A stretch of DNA of 14,034 nt, from NCBI GenBank assembly GCA_040004775.1, contig JBDUAD010000073.1, positions 1 through 14,034 on the forward strand, in the 5' to 3' direction. The position numbers and the translations under genes are program-made. Below are positions 13,789 through 14,034 of this stretch, one piece after another. Position 1 is the first letter of the stretch; each line of letters begins with the position of its first letter. This DNA is from JALZBL01 sp040004775. Lineage in GTDB: Bacteria; Actinomycetota; Actinomycetes; Mycobacteriales; Jatrophihabitantaceae. The notes under the pieces are model-generated. The model saw nothing but the letters and a program-made list of their open reading frames with translations. It searched no databases and was not told the origin of the DNA.

Positions 13789-14034
13789 GCGAACGACGGA
13801 GTCAATCGGCATGGGCACTCACGTGGATCGACCGGCGCTAATCGATCATGGAACCCCCTCAACGAGGTGAAAGGAGGTGCCGGTGCAACCCGCTGATTCG
13901 ATCCCATAGGCACATGGTGCCACGGGGCTGGGTCATGGTTGCTAGTGTCGCGCCGGCCGCCGGGGTGCGGTTTAAATCGATGTTTGGCGGCGTAACGATC
14001 GAGCCGTGAGTGGGAATCCGCATCTGCAGTGCGG
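13789..14034. other. Region upstream of the phosphatase, to window end
   Basis: No convincing gene. It should hold the minus-strand promoter of the phosphatase. On the plus strand there is a perfect Shine-Dalgarno (13870-13878) before a very short frame, a 31-codon frame 13914-14009 (start ATG, stop TGA), and a GTG at 14006 that overlaps that stop as GTGA and stays open to the window end. The last could be the start of a gene outside the window, but nothing confirms it. Confidence 0.4.
13870..13909 (+). other. Strong Shine-Dalgarno with 8-codon frame (possible leader peptide)
   Basis: AAAGGAGGT (13870-13878) is fully complementary to the 16S rRNA 3' end. GTG follows at 13883, 4 bases after it, and reads MQPADSIP before TAG at 13907-13909. 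A hairpin-capable CCTC-AAC-GAGG lies just upstream. This could be a leader peptide, the start of a gene broken by a frameshift, or chance. Confidence 0.25.

Noticed and set aside
13857..13880. A 16S rRNA 3' end on the minus strand (CACCTCCTTT)
   Set aside because: The bases before it do not match the conserved rRNA end; it is simply the complement of a strong Shine-Dalgarno on the plus strand.
1..14034. CRISPR array or rRNA genes
   Set aside because: No regularly spaced repeats of 25-40 bases and no rRNA-like sequence were seen anywhere in the window.

Overview
The window is high-GC DNA with frequent GTG/TTG starts, GTGA/TGATG gene overlaps and at least one probable leaderless promoter. It carries purF-purM-DUF3073-bldC, an arrangement typical of filamentous and related Actinomycetota. 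I place it in Actinomycetota and cannot go further from sequence alone.

Layout. (1) 1-2515 is core chromosome: the 3' end of purF, purM overlapping it by 4 bases, a convergent DUF3073 gene and the developmental regulator bldC. (2) 2591-7033 is a cell-envelope or glycan block. On the + strand it has a SAM methyltransferase, an unrecognised 168-residue protein and a multi-span GT-C type glycosyltransferase. Convergent to these on the - strand are a GT2 glycosyltransferase fused to a methyltransferase and, in the same operon, an ArnE/ArnF-like small flippase. Together they look like an Arn-style route: make a polyprenyl-phosphate sugar, flip it, transfer it outside. The twist is two methyltransferases. 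(3) 7169-9624 is a MarR regulator translationally coupled to a 14-TM DHA2/EmrB-type drug exporter. Its promoter probably gives a leaderless mRNA and lies under a helically phased operator-like array. (4) From 9648 rightward the DNA looks accessory. There is a 44-base 3' fragment of a tRNA-Phe gene on the - strand (an attachment-site signature), a short gene-poor stretch with 12-bp tandem repeats, a DUF5615 (PIN-like) toxin with a DUF433-type antitoxin, an ISL3-family insertion sequence with 25-bp imperfect terminal inverted repeats, and a PhoD-like phosphatase. The orientation of the tRNA fragment predicts that the integrated element lies to the right, with the intact tRNA-Phe beyond the window. 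No integrase is visible here.

The most interesting points are the Arn-like glycan block with the GT2-methyltransferase fusion, the tRNA-Phe scar marking an island boundary, the marR/exporter operator array, and the IS that sits 3 bases from the toxin-antitoxin operator and 2 bases from the phosphatase stop codon without a target duplication.
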